A stretch of DNA of 64,000 bases from Agrococcus beijingensis (GTDB lineage: Bacteria; Actinomycetota; Actinomycetes; Actinomycetales; Microbacteriaceae), in the NCBI RefSeq assembly GCF_030758955.1, contig NZ_CP132360.1, positions 1,596,243 to 1,660,242 of the forward strand, written 5' to 3'. Position 1 is the first letter of the stretch; each line of letters begins with the position of its first letter. The notes beneath the pieces are model-generated. The model was not told the origin of the DNA. It worked only from the letters and a program-made list of their open reading frames with translations, and ran no database searches. Shown piece after piece: positions 37,953-47,509 of this stretch. The position numbers and the translations under genes were made by a program.

Positions 37953-39065
37953 ATGTTGCGCACCTTCATGAAGTCGATCTGGGGCAAGCTCGCCCTCGGC
38001 GCAGCGATCATCGTCGTCGCCGCCATCCTGCCGCTGCTGGACATCAGCATCCCGGGCGTGCTGCCCGGGCCGACCTACACGCCCGGCACGCTGACGGTGC
38101 TCGCCTACGCGATGCTCATCGCGGCGCTCGCGCTCAGCTACCACCTGATCTTCGGCGTCGCCGGGCTGCTGTCGTTCGGCCACGCGATGTTCTTCGCCGC
38201 CGGCGCCTACGGCCTCGGCATCATCCTCAAGCTGCTCGCCCCGGCGGGCATGCCCGAGTCGGTGACGTTCATCGTCGCGATCGTGCTGACGCTGCTCATC
38301 GCGCTGGTGCTCGGCAACCTGGTCGGGGCGCTCGCGCTGCGGGTCACCGGCATCTCGTTCGCCATGGTGACGCTCGCCGTCGCGCAAGCGATGAACGTGC
38401 TGATCCGCCGCAACGTGGGCGGCCTCACCGGCGGCGAGGAGGGCGTGACCCTCACGGTCGCCGTCGTGCCCGACTTCCTGGTGGGTGTCGTCAACACGCG
38501 CAACCTCTACTGGATGGCACTCGCGATCCTCGTGATCGTCTACCTGGCCTGCGTCTGGGTCGAGCGGTCGCGCCTCGGGCACGTCGTCGCCGCCGCCCGC
38601 GAGAACGAGCTGCGCGTGACGGTGCTGGGCCTGCGCCCCTACCTGGTGCGCCTGTTCCTCTTCGCCGCCGCGGCGGTGCTCGCGGCCGTCGCCGGCATCG
38701 GCTTCATGCTGCTGCAGTCGAGCGCCACCCCGCGCATCTCGACGAGCGACTTCACCCTCACGCTGCTCGTCATCGTCGTGCTCGGCGGCGTCGGCTACCG
38801 CTGGGGCGCGATCGTCGGCGGCATCATCTACACGCTGCTCGACCAGCGCCTCGCGGCGCTCGCGTCGGCCGACTGGATCGAGGCGCTGCCCGACGTGCTG
38901 CGCATCCCGCTGTCGGAGCCGCTGTTCATCCTGGGCATGCTGTTCGTCGCCGTCGTGATGTTCGCCCCCGGCGGCATCGTCGGCCTCTCGCACCGGCTCA
39001 CGAGCCGACGCGGCAGCAAGAAGGAAGTCGAGCAGCCCGCAGTGCTGCAGGACATGGAAGCCTAG
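37953..39065 (+). CDS. Liv-type ABC transporter permease (LivM type)
   Basis: The 370-residue permease has LSYHLIFGVAGLLSFGHAMFFAAGAYGLGI and GLTGGEEGVTL, both typical of LivM, plus the coupling helix AARENELRVTVLGLRPYLVRLFLF. The last 20 or so residues (RRGSKKEVEQPAVLQDMEA) are a cytoplasmic tail. AGGAG lies just before ATG 37953. The acyl-CoA synthetase begins four bases after the stop. Confidence 0.92.
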   Translation: MLRTFMKSIWGKLALGAAIIVVAAILPLLDISIPGVLPGPTYTPGTLTVLAYAMLIAALALSYHLIFGVAGLLSFGHAMFFAAGAYGLGIILKLLAPAGMPESVTFIVAIVLTLLIALVLGNLVGALALRVTGISFAMVTLAVAQAMNVLIRRNVGGLTGGEEGVTLTVAVVPDFLVGVVNTRNLYWMALAILVIVYLACVWVERSRLGHVVAAARENELRVTVLGLRPYLVRLFLFAAAAVLAAVAGIGFMLLQSSATPRISTSDFTLTLLVIVVLGGVGYRWGAIVGGIIYTLLDQRLAALASADWIEALPDVLRIPLSEPLFILGMLFVAVVMFAPGGIVGLSHRLTSRRGSKKEVEQPAVLQDMEA

Positions 39066-39069
39066 GCAG

Positions 39070-40653
39070 ATGCCCGACGCCGCGACGACGCAGCCCCCGC
39101 TCACCCAGCCCCCGCTCACGCTGGGCCCGCTCACCCCGGGCCCGCTCACGCTGGGCCGCTGGACGAGCGATCGGGCCGCGACCGAGCCCGGCCGCCCGGC
39201 GATCGTCGACCGCGGCGTCACCGTCTCCTACGGCGAGCTCGAGGCCCGCGCCACGGCGCTCGCCCACGCGCTCGGTGAGGCCGGCCACGGTCGCGGCGCC
39301 CGCATCGCGACCATCACCGGCTCGACCGCCGACCAGGTGGTGCTGCTGTTCGCCTGCGCGAAGGCGGGCGCGATGCTCGTGCCGCTGTCGTGGCGGCTGA
39401 CGCCGCGCGAGCTGGCCGAGCAGCTGGCGATCGCCGACCCCTCGCTGCTGCTCGTCGAGGACGACCACCGGCTCGTCAGCGAGGCCGCGCTCGAGCGCCT
39501 GGGCGACCGCCGCATCCCCACCACCACCCTGGGGTCGGCGGGCGTCGAGGCACAGGTGCCGGATGCGCTGCGGCCCGTCGGGCACGGATCCCCGGCCGAC
39601 GACGACGGCCTGCTCATGCTCTTCACCTCGGGCACCACGAGCGCCCCCAAGGCGGTCGTGCTCAGCCACGCCAACTGCGCCTGGAGCAACCTCGCCCTCT
39701 CGCGCGCCACCCCGATGACGCAGGACGACGTGGTGCTGCAGGTGCTGCCGCAGCACCACGTGGCCGGCTGGAACATCCAGCCGCTGCTCGCCTGGTGGGT
39801 CGGCGCGCGCGTGGTGCTCGAGCGCACCTTCGATGCCGGTCGCGCGCTCGCGCTCATCGAGCGGCACCGCGTCACCGCCACGATGGGCGTGCCCACCACC
39901 TACCGCGCGCTCATCGCGCACCCCGACTTCGCCTCGCGCGACCTGTCGAGCCTGCGCACCGCCATCGCCGGCGGCGGCATGCTCGACCAGCGCGCCGCCC
40001 AGCAGCTGCGGCAGCACGGCGTGCCCGTGCTGCAGGGCTACGGGCTCACCGAGGCGTCGCCCAACGTCGCGCTCGCGCGCGACGCCTCCGACGACGGCAC
40101 GGTCGGCCGCCCCTACCCGCACGTCGACGTGGCGCTGCTCGTCGACGGTCAGGTGCACCACGAGCCCGGCACCGGCGAGCTGCTCGTGCGCGGGCCGGCC
40201 GTCTTCCAGGGCTACTTCCGCGACCCCGAGGCGACCGCCGCGGCGCGGCTGGGCGCGTGGCTGCGCACCGGCGACCTCGTCGCTCGCGACGCGGCCGGAC
40301 GCATCCGCATCGTCGACCGCGTGAAGGACATCGTGCGCTCCGGCGCCGAGTCGATCGCGCCGATCGAGGTCGAGCTGGCGCTGCTCGAGCATCCGGCGGT
40401 CGCCGAGGCCGCCGTCGCCGGCGTGCCGAGCGAGCGCTGGGGCGAGGAGCTCGTCGCCTGGCTGGTGCTCGCCGACCCCGCCGACGAGGCGAGCCTGCGC
40501 GCCCACCTCGACGGCCGCATCGCCGACTTCAAGCATCCGAAGCGCTTCATCGTCGTCGACGAGATCCCGCGCACCACCAGCGGCAAGCCGCTGCGCCGGG
40601 CGCTGATCGCCGGCCTGCAGGCCGCGGCCATCGAGCGGGCGGTGACGCGATGA
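39070..40653 (+). CDS. class I adenylate-forming acyl-CoA synthetase
   Basis: The 527-residue ANL enzyme activates a carboxylic acid to its CoA thioester. The AMP motif is LLMLFTSGTTSAPKAVVLSHAN (about 177-198), followed by GYGLTEASPN, WLRTGDLVARDAAGRIRIVDRVKDIVRSGAESIAP, and the catalytic lysine in PRTTSGKPLRRAL at the C-terminus. The substrate is unknown; a short hydroxy- or keto-acid fits the operon. The N-terminus carries a five-residue repeat (PPLTQ PPLTL GPLTP GPLTL) encoded by 15-bp near repeats at about 39093-39152. It overlaps the TetR gene by 4 bases. Confidence 0.88.
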   Translation: MPDAATTQPPLTQPPLTLGPLTPGPLTLGRWTSDRAATEPGRPAIVDRGVTVSYGELEARATALAHALGEAGHGRGARIATITGSTADQVVLLFACAKAGAMLVPLSWRLTPRELAEQLAIADPSLLLVEDDHRLVSEAALERLGDRRIPTTTLGSAGVEAQVPDALRPVGHGSPADDDGLLMLFTSGTTSAPKAVVLSHANCAWSNLALSRATPMTQDDVVLQVLPQHHVAGWNIQPLLAWWVGARVVLERTFDAGRALALIERHRVTATMGVPTTYRALIAHPDFASRDLSSLRTAIAGGGMLDQRAAQQLRQHGVPVLQGYGLTEASPNVALARDASDDGTVGRPYPHVDVALLVDGQVHHEPGTGELLVRGPAVFQGYFRDPEATAAARLGAWLRTGDLVARDAAGRIRIVDRVKDIVRSGAESIAPIEVELALLEHPAVAEAAVAGVPSERWGEELVAWLVLADPADEASLRAHLDGRIADFKHPKRFIVVDEIPRTTSGKPLRRALIAGLQAAAIERAVTR

Positions 40654-41435
40654 ACGCGCCGAGGACGAAGCGCGGCGAGCAGACGAAGGCCAACCTGCTG
40701 GCCGCCGCCGAGCAGGTGTTCGCCGAGCAGGGCTACCAGGCCGCGTCGATCTCGCGCATCACCGACCGCGCCAACGTCGCCCAGGGCACCTTCTACCTGT
40801 ACTTCCAGTCGAAGCTCGACCTGTTCGAGCAGCTCGTCGAAGACCTCAACCGGCGCGTGCGCAAGGCGATGAGCGACGGCGCGGCCCGCGGCAGCAACCG
40901 CGCAGAGGCCGAGCGCGAGGGCTTCCGCGAGTTCTTCGCCTTCACCGCCGAGCACCCCGCGCTCTACCGCGTCGTGCGCGAGGCCGAGTACGTGTCGCCC
41001 GGCGCGATGCGCAACCACTACGAGCGCATCGTCGAGGGCTACCGCGACGGCCTCGAGCGCGCCCGCGCCGCCGGCGAGATCGGCGACATCGACCCGGAGG
41101 TCGCCGCCTGGGCCCTGATGGGCGTGGGCGAGATGATCGGCATGCGCTACGTGCTGTGGCCGACGGGGGAGACCGGGGCCTACGGCACCGGCGCCACCCC
41201 CGTGCCCGACGACGTCTTCGACGAGATGGTCGCCTTCGTGCAGCGCGCGCTCGGCGCCCCAGCCGCGAGCCCGGCCGGCCCTAGCCCGGCCGCGCTGAGC
41301 CCGCACGCACCGGCGCGCCTCGAACCCGCCGCGAACGCGGCCCCCAGCCCCGCCGCGAACGCGGCCCCCAGCCCCGTCGCGACCGCGGCCCCCAGCCCCG
41401 CCGCGACCGCGGCGCCCACCCAGGAGGTTCCATGA
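40650..41435 (+). CDS. TetR family regulator with low-complexity C-terminal tail
   Basis: The 261-residue regulator has an N-terminal helix-turn-helix (KANLLAAAEQVFAEQGYQAASISRITDRANVAQGTFYLYFQSKLDLFEQL). A ligand domain with FFAFTAEHPALYRVVREAEYVSPGAMRNHYERI follows, as in regulators of fatty-acid and hydroxyalkanoate genes. After about residue 205 the protein ends in an Ala-Pro-Ser tail with four copies of an 8-residue unit (AANAAPSP-like). It lies inside the operon it probably controls. Confidence 0.85.
   Translation: MNAPRTKRGEQTKANLLAAAEQVFAEQGYQAASISRITDRANVAQGTFYLYFQSKLDLFEQLVEDLNRRVRKAMSDGAARGSNRAEAEREGFREFFAFTAEHPALYRVVREAEYVSPGAMRNHYERIVEGYRDGLERARAAGEIGDIDPEVAAWALMGVGEMIGMRYVLWPTGETGAYGTGATPVPDDVFDEMVAFVQRALGAPAASPAGPSPAALSPHAPARLEPAANAAPSPAANAAPSPVATAAPSPAATAAPTQEVP
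41325..41420 (+). repeat. 24-bp tandem repeat in the TetR gene tail
   Basis: Four 24-bp units (41325-41348, 41349-41372, 41373-41396, 41397-41420) encode PAANAAPS-like octapeptides. The first two units are identical; the last is most divergent. The unit length is a multiple of three, so copy-number change would keep the frame and the coupled downstream start. Confidence 0.8.
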
Positions 41436-42178
41436 GCACGCTGACCGGCCGCAGGGCCATCATCACCGGCGGCGCCGCAGGCATCGGCGCCGCGATCGCG
41501 CGCTCCTTCGCCGCCGAGGGCGCGCACGTGGTCATCGCCGACCGCGACGCGGCCGCCGCCGAGGCGCTCGCCCAGGAGCTCGGCGGCGAGTCATGGGCCG
41601 TCGACCTGCTCGACGTCGCGTCGCTCGAGTCGCTCTCGCTCGAGGCCGACATCCTCGTGAACAACGCCGGCATCCAGCGCGTCGCCCCCATCCAGGAGTA
41701 CGAGCCGGAGATGTGGCGCCGGATCCACACCCTGATGCTCGAGTCGCCGTTCCTGCTGATCCGCGCGGTGCTGCCGGGCATGTACGAGCGCGGCTTCGGA
41801 CGCATCCTGAACCTCTCGAGCGTGCACGGCCTGCGCGCATCCGCCTTCAAGTCTGCCTACGTGGCCGCCAAGCACGGCCTCGAGGGGCTGTCGAAGGTGA
41901 CCGCGCTCGAGGGCGCCGAGCACGGCGTCACCTCGAACTGCATCAACCCCGGCTACGTGAAGACGGCCCTGGTCGAGGCGCAGATCGCCGACCAGGCGAA
42001 GACGCACGGGATCCCCGAGTCGGAGGTGCTCGAGAAGGTCATGCTCACCGAGGCCGCGATCAAGCGGCTGGTCGAGCCCGAGGAGGTCGCCTCGCTCGCA
42101 ACCTGGCTCGCCGGCCCGCACGCCGGCATGGTCACCGGCACCTCCTACGTCATGGACGGCGGGTGGAGCGCCCGATGA
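41432..42178 (+). CDS. 3-hydroxybutyrate dehydrogenase-like SDR
   Basis: The 248-residue short-chain dehydrogenase has the cofactor loop TGGAAGIGAAIA, NNAGIQRVAPIQEY, catalytic Ser in NLSSVHGLRA and the YVAAK Tyr-Lys pair. The lid sequence HGIPESEVLEKVMLTEAAIKRLVEPEEVA is characteristic of D-3-hydroxybutyrate dehydrogenases, which oxidise 3-hydroxybutyrate to acetoacetate with NAD. AGGAGG precedes the ATG, which also overlaps the TetR stop. Confidence 0.9.
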   Translation: MSTLTGRRAIITGGAAGIGAAIARSFAAEGAHVVIADRDAAAAEALAQELGGESWAVDLLDVASLESLSLEADILVNNAGIQRVAPIQEYEPEMWRRIHTLMLESPFLLIRAVLPGMYERGFGRILNLSSVHGLRASAFKSAYVAAKHGLEGLSKVTALEGAEHGVTSNCINPGYVKTALVEAQIADQAKTHGIPESEVLEKVMLTEAAIKRLVEPEEVASLATWLAGPHAGMVTGTSYVMDGGWSAR

Positions 42179-43104
42179 GCGCGCCGGGCACCGCGGAGCA
42201 GCCGCTCCGCGCCCCCGTCGACGGCGGCGAGCTGGTCGCCACCGTGTGGCGGGCGGATGCGTCGGGGACGCCCGTCGTCGCGATCCACGGGATCACGGCG
42301 AACCACCGGTCGTTCTCGCCGCTCGCCGCCAGGCTCGAGTCGCCGCTGCTCGCGGTCGACCTGCGCGGGCGCGGCGGGTCGCGAGCGCTGCCCGGCCCCT
42401 ACGGGCTGGTGCAGCACGCGGAGGATGTCGCCGCCGCCATGCGCGCCGCCGGCATCGCCCGCGCGATCGTCGTCGGCCACTCGATGGGTGCGTTCGTCGC
42501 CGTGCGGCTGGCGAGCGCCCACCCCGAGCTCGTGGCCTCGCTCGTGCTCGTCGACGGCGGGCTGCCGCTGCGGCCGGCGCCTGCGGGCAGCGAGCTGAGC
42601 CCCGAGGACGTGCTGGGGCCGGCGATCGAGCGGCTGCGGATGACCTTCGCGTCGACCGACGAGTACCGCGCGTTCTGGCGCCAGCACCCGGCCTTCGGGC
42701 CCTACTGGAGCGCCGCGATCGAGGAGTACGTCGACTACGACCTGGTGCCGGTCGACGCGCACGCCGAGGTGGAGTCGGCGACCGGCGCGCTGCGGCCGTC
42801 GGCAAACCCCGACGCTGTCGTCGCCAACCTGGTCGAGCTCGACGGGCGCGGCGGCTACGCCGACGCGCTGGTGGGGCTCACGATGCCGATGCTGCTGCTG
42901 CGCAGCCCTCGTGGCCTCTTCGACGACAGCCCGGGCCTCTACGATGACGAGTGGCTCGCGACGTGGAGGTCGCGGCTGCCCCAGCTCGAGGTCGGCGACG
43001 TCGAGAACACCAACCACTACACGATCCTGATGGGCTCGGGGGTGGACGACGTCGCTGCGGCGGTCGCCCGCCTCGCGCCGGTCGAGCAGAGAGAGGGACG
43101 CTGA
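42175..43104 (+). CDS. alpha/beta hydrolase
   Basis: The 309-residue hydrolase has VVAIHGITANHRSFSPLAARL (oxyanion HG), the nucleophile in VVGHSMGAF, VDGGLPLR, an acidic residue in LLLRSPRGLFDD and the C-terminal histidine in NTNHYTIL. In an operon with 3-hydroxybutyrate dehydrogenase and CoA-transferase it may cleave hydroxybutyrate esters or oligomers. That is an inference from context. The four-base overlap with the SDR gene shows coupling. Confidence 0.82.
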   Translation: MSAPGTAEQPLRAPVDGGELVATVWRADASGTPVVAIHGITANHRSFSPLAARLESPLLAVDLRGRGGSRALPGPYGLVQHAEDVAAAMRAAGIARAIVVGHSMGAFVAVRLASAHPELVASLVLVDGGLPLRPAPAGSELSPEDVLGPAIERLRMTFASTDEYRAFWRQHPAFGPYWSAAIEEYVDYDLVPVDAHAEVESATGALRPSANPDAVVANLVELDGRGGYADALVGLTMPMLLLRSPRGLFDDSPGLYDDEWLATWRSRLPQLEVGDVENTNHYTILMGSGVDDVAAAVARLAPVEQREGR

Positions 43105-43892
43105 TGGCGATCGACAAGACCTACGGCTCCGCGGCGGAGGCCGTCGCAGACATCCAGGACGGAGCCACGCTCGCGGTGGGCGGCTTCGGCCTCTCCGGCA
43201 ACCCGATGGCGCTCATCCGGGCGCTCGAGGAGCGCGGCGTCACGGGCCTCAAGGTGGTCTCGAACAACTGCGGCGTCGACGACTGGGGCCTCGGCCTGCT
43301 GCTGCGCAACGGCCAGATCGACAAGATGACCTCCTCCTACGTGGGCGAGAACAAGGAGTTCGAGCGCCGCTACCTCTCGGGCGAGCTCGAGCTCGAGCTG
43401 ACCCCGCAGGGCACGCTGGCCGAGAAGCTGCGCGCCGGCGGCTCGGGCATCGCCGCGTTCTACACCCGCACGGGCGTCGGCACGCAGGTGCAGGAGGGCG
43501 GCCTGCCGCAGCGCTACAACGCCGACGGGTCCGTCGCCCAGGCCTCCGAGCCGAAGCCCACCGCGACCTTCGAGGTCGACGGCGAGCCCAAGGAGTTCGT
43601 GCTCGAGGAGGCCATCACCACCGACTTCTCGCTCGTGCACGCGCTGCGCGGCGACCGCCACGGCAACCTGGTCTTCAACAAGGCCGCGCGGCAGTTCTCG
43701 CCGCCCGCCGCCATGGCCGGCCGCATCTGCATCGCCCAGGTCGAGGAGCTCGTCGAGCCCGGCGAGATCGACCCGGATGCGGTGCACCTGCCGGGCGTGT
43801 TCGTCCACCGGATCATCGAGGTCGGCACCGACATCGAGAAGCGCATCGAGCGCCGCACCGTCACCGAATCCGCAAGCACCGAGGAGCGTTGA
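43104..43892 (+). CDS. scoA: 3-oxoacid CoA-transferase subunit A
   Basis: The 262-residue subunit shows [58 protein letters not shown] and [15 protein letters not shown], diagnostic of succinyl-CoA:3-ketoacid CoA-transferase A. With subunit B it moves CoA from succinyl-CoA to acetoacetate. The start shares one base with the stop of the hydrolase gene (TGATG). Confidence 0.93.
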   Translation: MAIDKTYGSAAEAVADIQDGATLAVGGFGLSGNPMALIRALEERGVTGLKVVSNNCGVDDWGLGLLLRNGQIDKMTSSYVGENKEFERRYLSGELELELTPQGTLAEKLRAGGSGIAAFYTRTGVGTQVQEGGLPQRYNADGSVAQASEPKPTATFEVDGEPKEFVLEEAITTDFSLVHALRGDRHGNLVFNKAARQFSPPAAMAGRICIAQVEELVEPGEIDPDAVHLPGVFVHRIIEVGTDIEKRIERRTVTESASTEER

Positions 43893-43893
43893 G

Positions 43894-44523
43894 ATGGCAC
43901 TGACCCGCAACGAGATGGCCGCGCGCGCGGCGCAGGAGCTCGAGGACGGCAACTACGTCAACCTCGGCATCGGCCTGCCCACGCTCGTGCCCAACTACGT
44001 GCCCGCCGACGTGACCGTCGTGCTGCAGAGCGAGAACGGCATCCTCGGCGTCGGCCCGTACCCGACCGAGGAGAACGTCGACCCCGACCTCATCAACGCC
44101 GGCAAGGAGACCGTCACGACGCTGCCCGGCACCTCGTTCTTCGACTCGGCGACGTCGTTCGCGATGATCCGCGGCGGCAAGATCGACGCCGCGATCCTGG
44201 GCGCCATGCAGGTGTCGGCGGCTGGCGACATCGCCAACTGGATGATCCCCGGCAAGATGGTGAAGGGTCCCGGCGGCGCGATGGACCTGGTTCACGGCGC
44301 CGCGAAGGTGATCGTGCTGATGGAGCACGTGGCGAAGGACGGCACGGCGAAGATCGTCGACGAGTGCTCGCTGCCGCTCACCGGCAAGGGCGTCGTCGAC
44401 CGCATCATCACCGACCTCGCGGTACTCGACGTGACCCCCGAGGGCCTCCGTCTCGTCGAGCTGGCGCCCGGCGTGACGCTCGAGGAGCTGCGCGAGAAGA
44501 CCGAGCCGGAGATCCTGGCATGA
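43894..44523 (+). CDS. scoB: 3-oxoacid CoA-transferase subunit B
   Basis: The 209-residue subunit has the catalytic glutamate at E47 in [14 protein letters not shown], which forms the enzyme-CoA thioester. The conserved [13 protein letters not shown] and [32 protein letters not shown] are present. It starts one base after the scoA stop and overlaps the next gene by four bases. Confidence 0.94.
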   Translation: MALTRNEMAARAAQELEDGNYVNLGIGLPTLVPNYVPADVTVVLQSENGILGVGPYPTEENVDPDLINAGKETVTTLPGTSFFDSATSFAMIRGGKIDAAILGAMQVSAAGDIANWMIPGKMVKGPGGAMDLVHGAAKVIVLMEHVAKDGTAKIVDECSLPLTGKGVVDRIITDLAVLDVTPEGLRLVELAPGVTLEELREKTEPEILA

Positions 44524-45575
44524 CCACGATCCTGGACGGCATCGAGCAGGGGCGCGTCCAGACCGACCGCCTCGACGCATCCGTGCTGCGGCGTTCGGGC
44601 GAGGGCGCCGATGCCGACCGCCGGCCGATCGTGCTCATCCACGGCAACGTGTCGTCGTCGCTGTTCTTCCAGCCGCTGATGCTGGCGCTGCCGCGGCCGA
44701 CGATCGCGATCGACCTGCGCGGCTACGGCGACAGCGAGACGCTGCCGGTCGACGCGACCCGCGGGGTGCGCGACTGGGCCGACGACGTCGCCGGCGTGCT
44801 CGACGAGCTCGGCGAGAGCGACGTGCACCTCCTCGGCTGGTCGATGGGCGGCGGGGTGGTCATGCAGCTCATGCTCGACCGGCCCGACCTGATCCGCTCG
44901 GTGACGCTGATGGCGCCGGTGCCGCCCTACGGCTTCGGCACGAAGCTCGACGGATCGCCGTGCACGCCCGACGTGGCCGGCACAGGCGGGCCGGGGGCGA
45001 ACGCCGACTTCATCGCGCGGCTCGCCGCCGGCGACACCAGCGACGACGAGCCGACGAGCCCGCGCAGCGTGTTCCGCTCGAGCTACGTCGCGCCCGGCTT
45101 CTCGGACGACTACGAGGACCTCTGGGTGGAGTCGATGCTGTCGACGAAGACCGGTCCCGACAACCAGCCAGGAGACGGCGTCGCGTCGGAGTCGTGGCCG
45201 GGGTTCGGGCCGGGATCGCGCGGCGTGCTCAACACGATGTCGGCCGCGCACCTCGACCTCACCGGCATCGTCGACCTCGACAAGAAGCCGGCGATCCTGT
45301 GGGTGCGGGGCGCGCACGACGCGATCGTCGGCGACGAGTCGTTCTTCGACTTCAACACGCTCGGCAAGCACGGCATCGTGCCCGGCTGGCCGGGCGAGGA
45401 GGTCGCGCCGCCGCAGCCGATGCTCGCGCAGACGCGCGCGGTGCTCGAGCAGTACGCGGCGAACGGCGGCTCCTACGAGGAGGTCGTCTTCGAGGGCGCC
45501 GGTCACTCGCCGCACCTCGAGGACCCCGAGCGGTTCCGCCAGGTGCTGCTCGCGCACGTCGACGCGAACGACTGA
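44520..45575 (+). CDS. alpha/beta hydrolase (long form)
   Basis: The 351-residue hydrolase has [31 protein letters not shown], nucleophile Ser in [10 protein letters not shown], the acid in [14 protein letters not shown] and histidine in [17 protein letters not shown] large lid region (about 150-260: [13 protein letters not shown] to [15 protein letters not shown]) sets it apart from the hydrolase at 42175. It ends the operon. Two hydrolases of different size next to hydroxybutyrate genes suggest a stepwise ester or oligomer breakdown. Confidence 0.83.
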   Translation: MTTILDGIEQGRVQTDRLDASVLRRSGEGADADRRPIVLIHGNVSSSLFFQPLMLALPRPTIAIDLRGYGDSETLPVDATRGVRDWADDVAGVLDELGESDVHLLGWSMGGGVVMQLMLDRPDLIRSVTLMAPVPPYGFGTKLDGSPCTPDVAGTGGPGANADFIARLAAGDTSDDEPTSPRSVFRSSYVAPGFSDDYEDLWVESMLSTKTGPDNQPGDGVASESWPGFGPGSRGVLNTMSAAHLDLTGIVDLDKKPAILWVRGAHDAIVGDESFFDFNTLGKHGIVPGWPGEEVAPPQPMLAQTRAVLEQYAANGGSYEEVVFEGAGHSPHLEDPERFRQVLLAHVDAND

Positions 45576-45665
45576 GCACCGCCCGCGCCGCAGCAGCTGC
45601 GCCACAGCTGCGCTCGAAGCGTGGGGGTCTGCGGCGCGCAGCACTGCGGGGACGCGCGTCAGCGA

Positions 45666-45698
45666 GCATCGATCGTGAGCGTGCATCGATCGTGAGCG
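45666..45698. repeat. 16-bp direct repeat between convergent genes
   Basis: GCATCGATCGTGAGCG occurs at 45666-45681 and again, exactly, at 45683-45698, offset by 17 bases. The ATCGAT core is palindromic. It lies in the 136-bp gap between the end of the Liv operon and the end of the DUF222 gene. Confidence 0.7.
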
Positions 45699-45711
45699 AC
45701 GATCTGGCCGC

Positions 45712-47487
45712 TCAGGTGCGCATGACGATGTGCGCGGGTGGCCCCAGGTCGAACGCAGCCTCATGGAGCCGCGATCGCAGGCGCCCGCGCACCACCTGGC
45801 GCACCACCTGGCGCACCCGTTGCTCGACGGTGCGGCCGCGGTGCCGAGCGCGGCGGCGCGGTGGACGCGCGGCGAGCGCCGGTGGCGGGTCGGGCAGCCT
45901 GACGGCCAGGCTCGGGACGGCGCCGGCGGCGAGGGCGCCGGTGGTGCCGCGCTTGCATGCGTCCCGGACGGTCGCAGCGGCGATCGTCGCGCCGATGCTC
46001 CGGCTCGAGACCGCGACAGGCTGGGTCGCTGGAGTGCGGCCGGTGCGGGCGTAGCGATCTGCGGAGCGCAGGTCGGGCACGATGCGCCAGCTGCCTGCCT
46101 CGGCGCCGGCCCTCTCGATGCGGAGTCGGCCGGCGTGGATCTCGTGATGGTGGTACGCGCACACGAGGATGCCGTTGTCGATGTCGGTGGGTCCGCCGAG
46201 CTCCCACGGCACGATGTGGTGGGCTTCGCACCAGGCGGCGGGCATGCCGCATCCGGGCACGCGGCAGCCCTTGTCGCGGGCGGCGAGCGCGCGTCGCTGG
46301 GCGCGGTTGAACAGCCGCTCGGTGGTGCCGAGCGACAGGACGTGGCCGGCGCCGTTGACGACGGCGTGGTGGACGCGTGCCTCGCAGCCGAGCCGCCCGA
46401 TCGTCTCGATCGGCACGAGGCTGCCGGTGTGCTCGATCGTGAGGACACGGTCGGGGTGGTCGGTGCCGTGCAGGTAGGCGTCGTAGGCGTCGATGGTGCC
46501 GGTGAAGACGAGCGTGGGTGGCTCGGCTCCGGCGACGGGCGCGTCGCCGGAAGCGGCATGGGCCTGCACGAGCCCGAGGAGCACGTCGTGCCGCTTCTGC
46601 TCGGGGGTGCGGTCGTCGACGACGCCGATGCCGTCGGCGCTGGGCTGCCCGTTCGCGTCCACATCCCGGCCGCAGTCGCAGCCTGCGCCGTCGCCAACGC
46701 TGACGCCAGCGCCATCGCAGCGGTCGGCGCAGGGTCCGTCACGGAACGCGACCTTCACGCGCGGACTGCTGTACGCATCCAGGACCGCTTTGAGGGCGGA
46801 GCCGCCCTCAGGCGGGGAGATCACCTGCAGCTCCCACATGCCGTCTGCGCGCTGCCGCAGCCGCGCCGACCGCATCGCCCGCTGCCGCTCGGCGGTCGGC
46901 AGCACGCCGTCAGGGTCGAGCATCGCGACGTAGACGCGCGCCTGCGTCACCAGCAGCTCCGGCACCAGCGGGAAGGCAGGATCGGTGGCCGCTTCGACGA
47001 GCGCGTTCTCGGCCCACGCGAGCAGCGCGAGCTCGGCGCGCGGCGCTGCTGGTTCGAGCTGCTGCACGATCGCCTGCGCCTGCGCGAGCGAGAGCTCGCC
47101 GTCGCCGAGCGCGTCGGCGACGGGCGGGTACCTGGTGGCGATCTCGCCCCCGGTGAGGCTGACCGCAGGGGCGGTCAGTGCGGCCAGCGCGATGAGCGCC
47201 TGCGCGGCGCTGGCTCGGATCCCGAAGGCTGAGGCGACCGCCTCCTTCGCGCTGCGGTGCCCGAGCCGGCGGCACATCGCCTCCTCCGCCGGGCCCTTCG
47301 ACCGCCCAGCGATCTGGGCGGCCAGCCGCACCTGCAGCCCGTCGACGATGCGCGAGAGCTCGGCAGCGCCGGCCAGGATCGCCTCGAGCTCAGCAGGCGT
47401 GGCCCGGGCGAGGGAGGCGGCATCGGCGAGGACGGCGCGCGCAGCGACGACCGCCGCTGCCGTTGCCTGCTCCGCCTGCGTCACCAT
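45712..47487 (-). CDS. DUF222 and HNH endonuclease domain protein
   Basis: The 591-residue protein has an N-terminal helical DUF222 region (about 10-330) and a C-terminal HNH nuclease motif: KGCRVPGCGMPAAWCEAHHIVPWELGGPTDIDNGILVCAYHHHEIHAG, with zinc-type cysteines and the HH/H catalytic residues. Such genes are multicopy in actinobacteria and behave like mobile or 13E12-type repeat elements; function is unproven. The last 100 residues are Arg/Pro-rich. GGAGGGG before ATG 47487 decides the start. Confidence 0.9.
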   Translation of the reverse strand: MVTQAEQATAAAVVAARAVLADAASLARATPAELEAILAGAAELSRIVDGLQVRLAAQIAGRSKGPAEEAMCRRLGHRSAKEAVASAFGIRASAAQALIALAALTAPAVSLTGGEIATRYPPVADALGDGELSLAQAQAIVQQLEPAAPRAELALLAWAENALVEAATDPAFPLVPELLVTQARVYVAMLDPDGVLPTAERQRAMRSARLRQRADGMWELQVISPPEGGSALKAVLDAYSSPRVKVAFRDGPCADRCDGAGVSVGDGAGCDCGRDVDANGQPSADGIGVVDDRTPEQKRHDVLLGLVQAHAASGDAPVAGAEPPTLVFTGTIDAYDAYLHGTDHPDRVLTIEHTGSLVPIETIGRLGCEARVHHAVVNGAGHVLSLGTTERLFNRAQRRALAARDKGCRVPGCGMPAAWCEAHHIVPWELGGPTDIDNGILVCAYHHHEIHAGRLRIERAGAEAGSWRIVPDLRSADRYARTGRTPATQPVAVSSRSIGATIAAATVRDACKRGTTGALAAGAVPSLAVRLPDPPPALAARPPRRRARHRGRTVEQRVRQVVRQVVRGRLRSRLHEAAFDLGPPAHIVMRT

Positions 47488-47509
47488 CGACCCCTCCGTC
47501 ACGACGACC

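Noticed and set aside
39093..39152. Short tandem repeat at the acyl-CoA synthetase N-terminus as a separate element
   Set aside because: It is a five-residue in-frame repeat confined to the protein's start, more likely local slippage than a mobile element.
36603..39221. 872-codon minus-strand frame opposite the Liv permeases
   Set aside because: It is an antisense shadow rich in Asp, Glu, His and Arg; four coupled transporter genes occupy the other strand.
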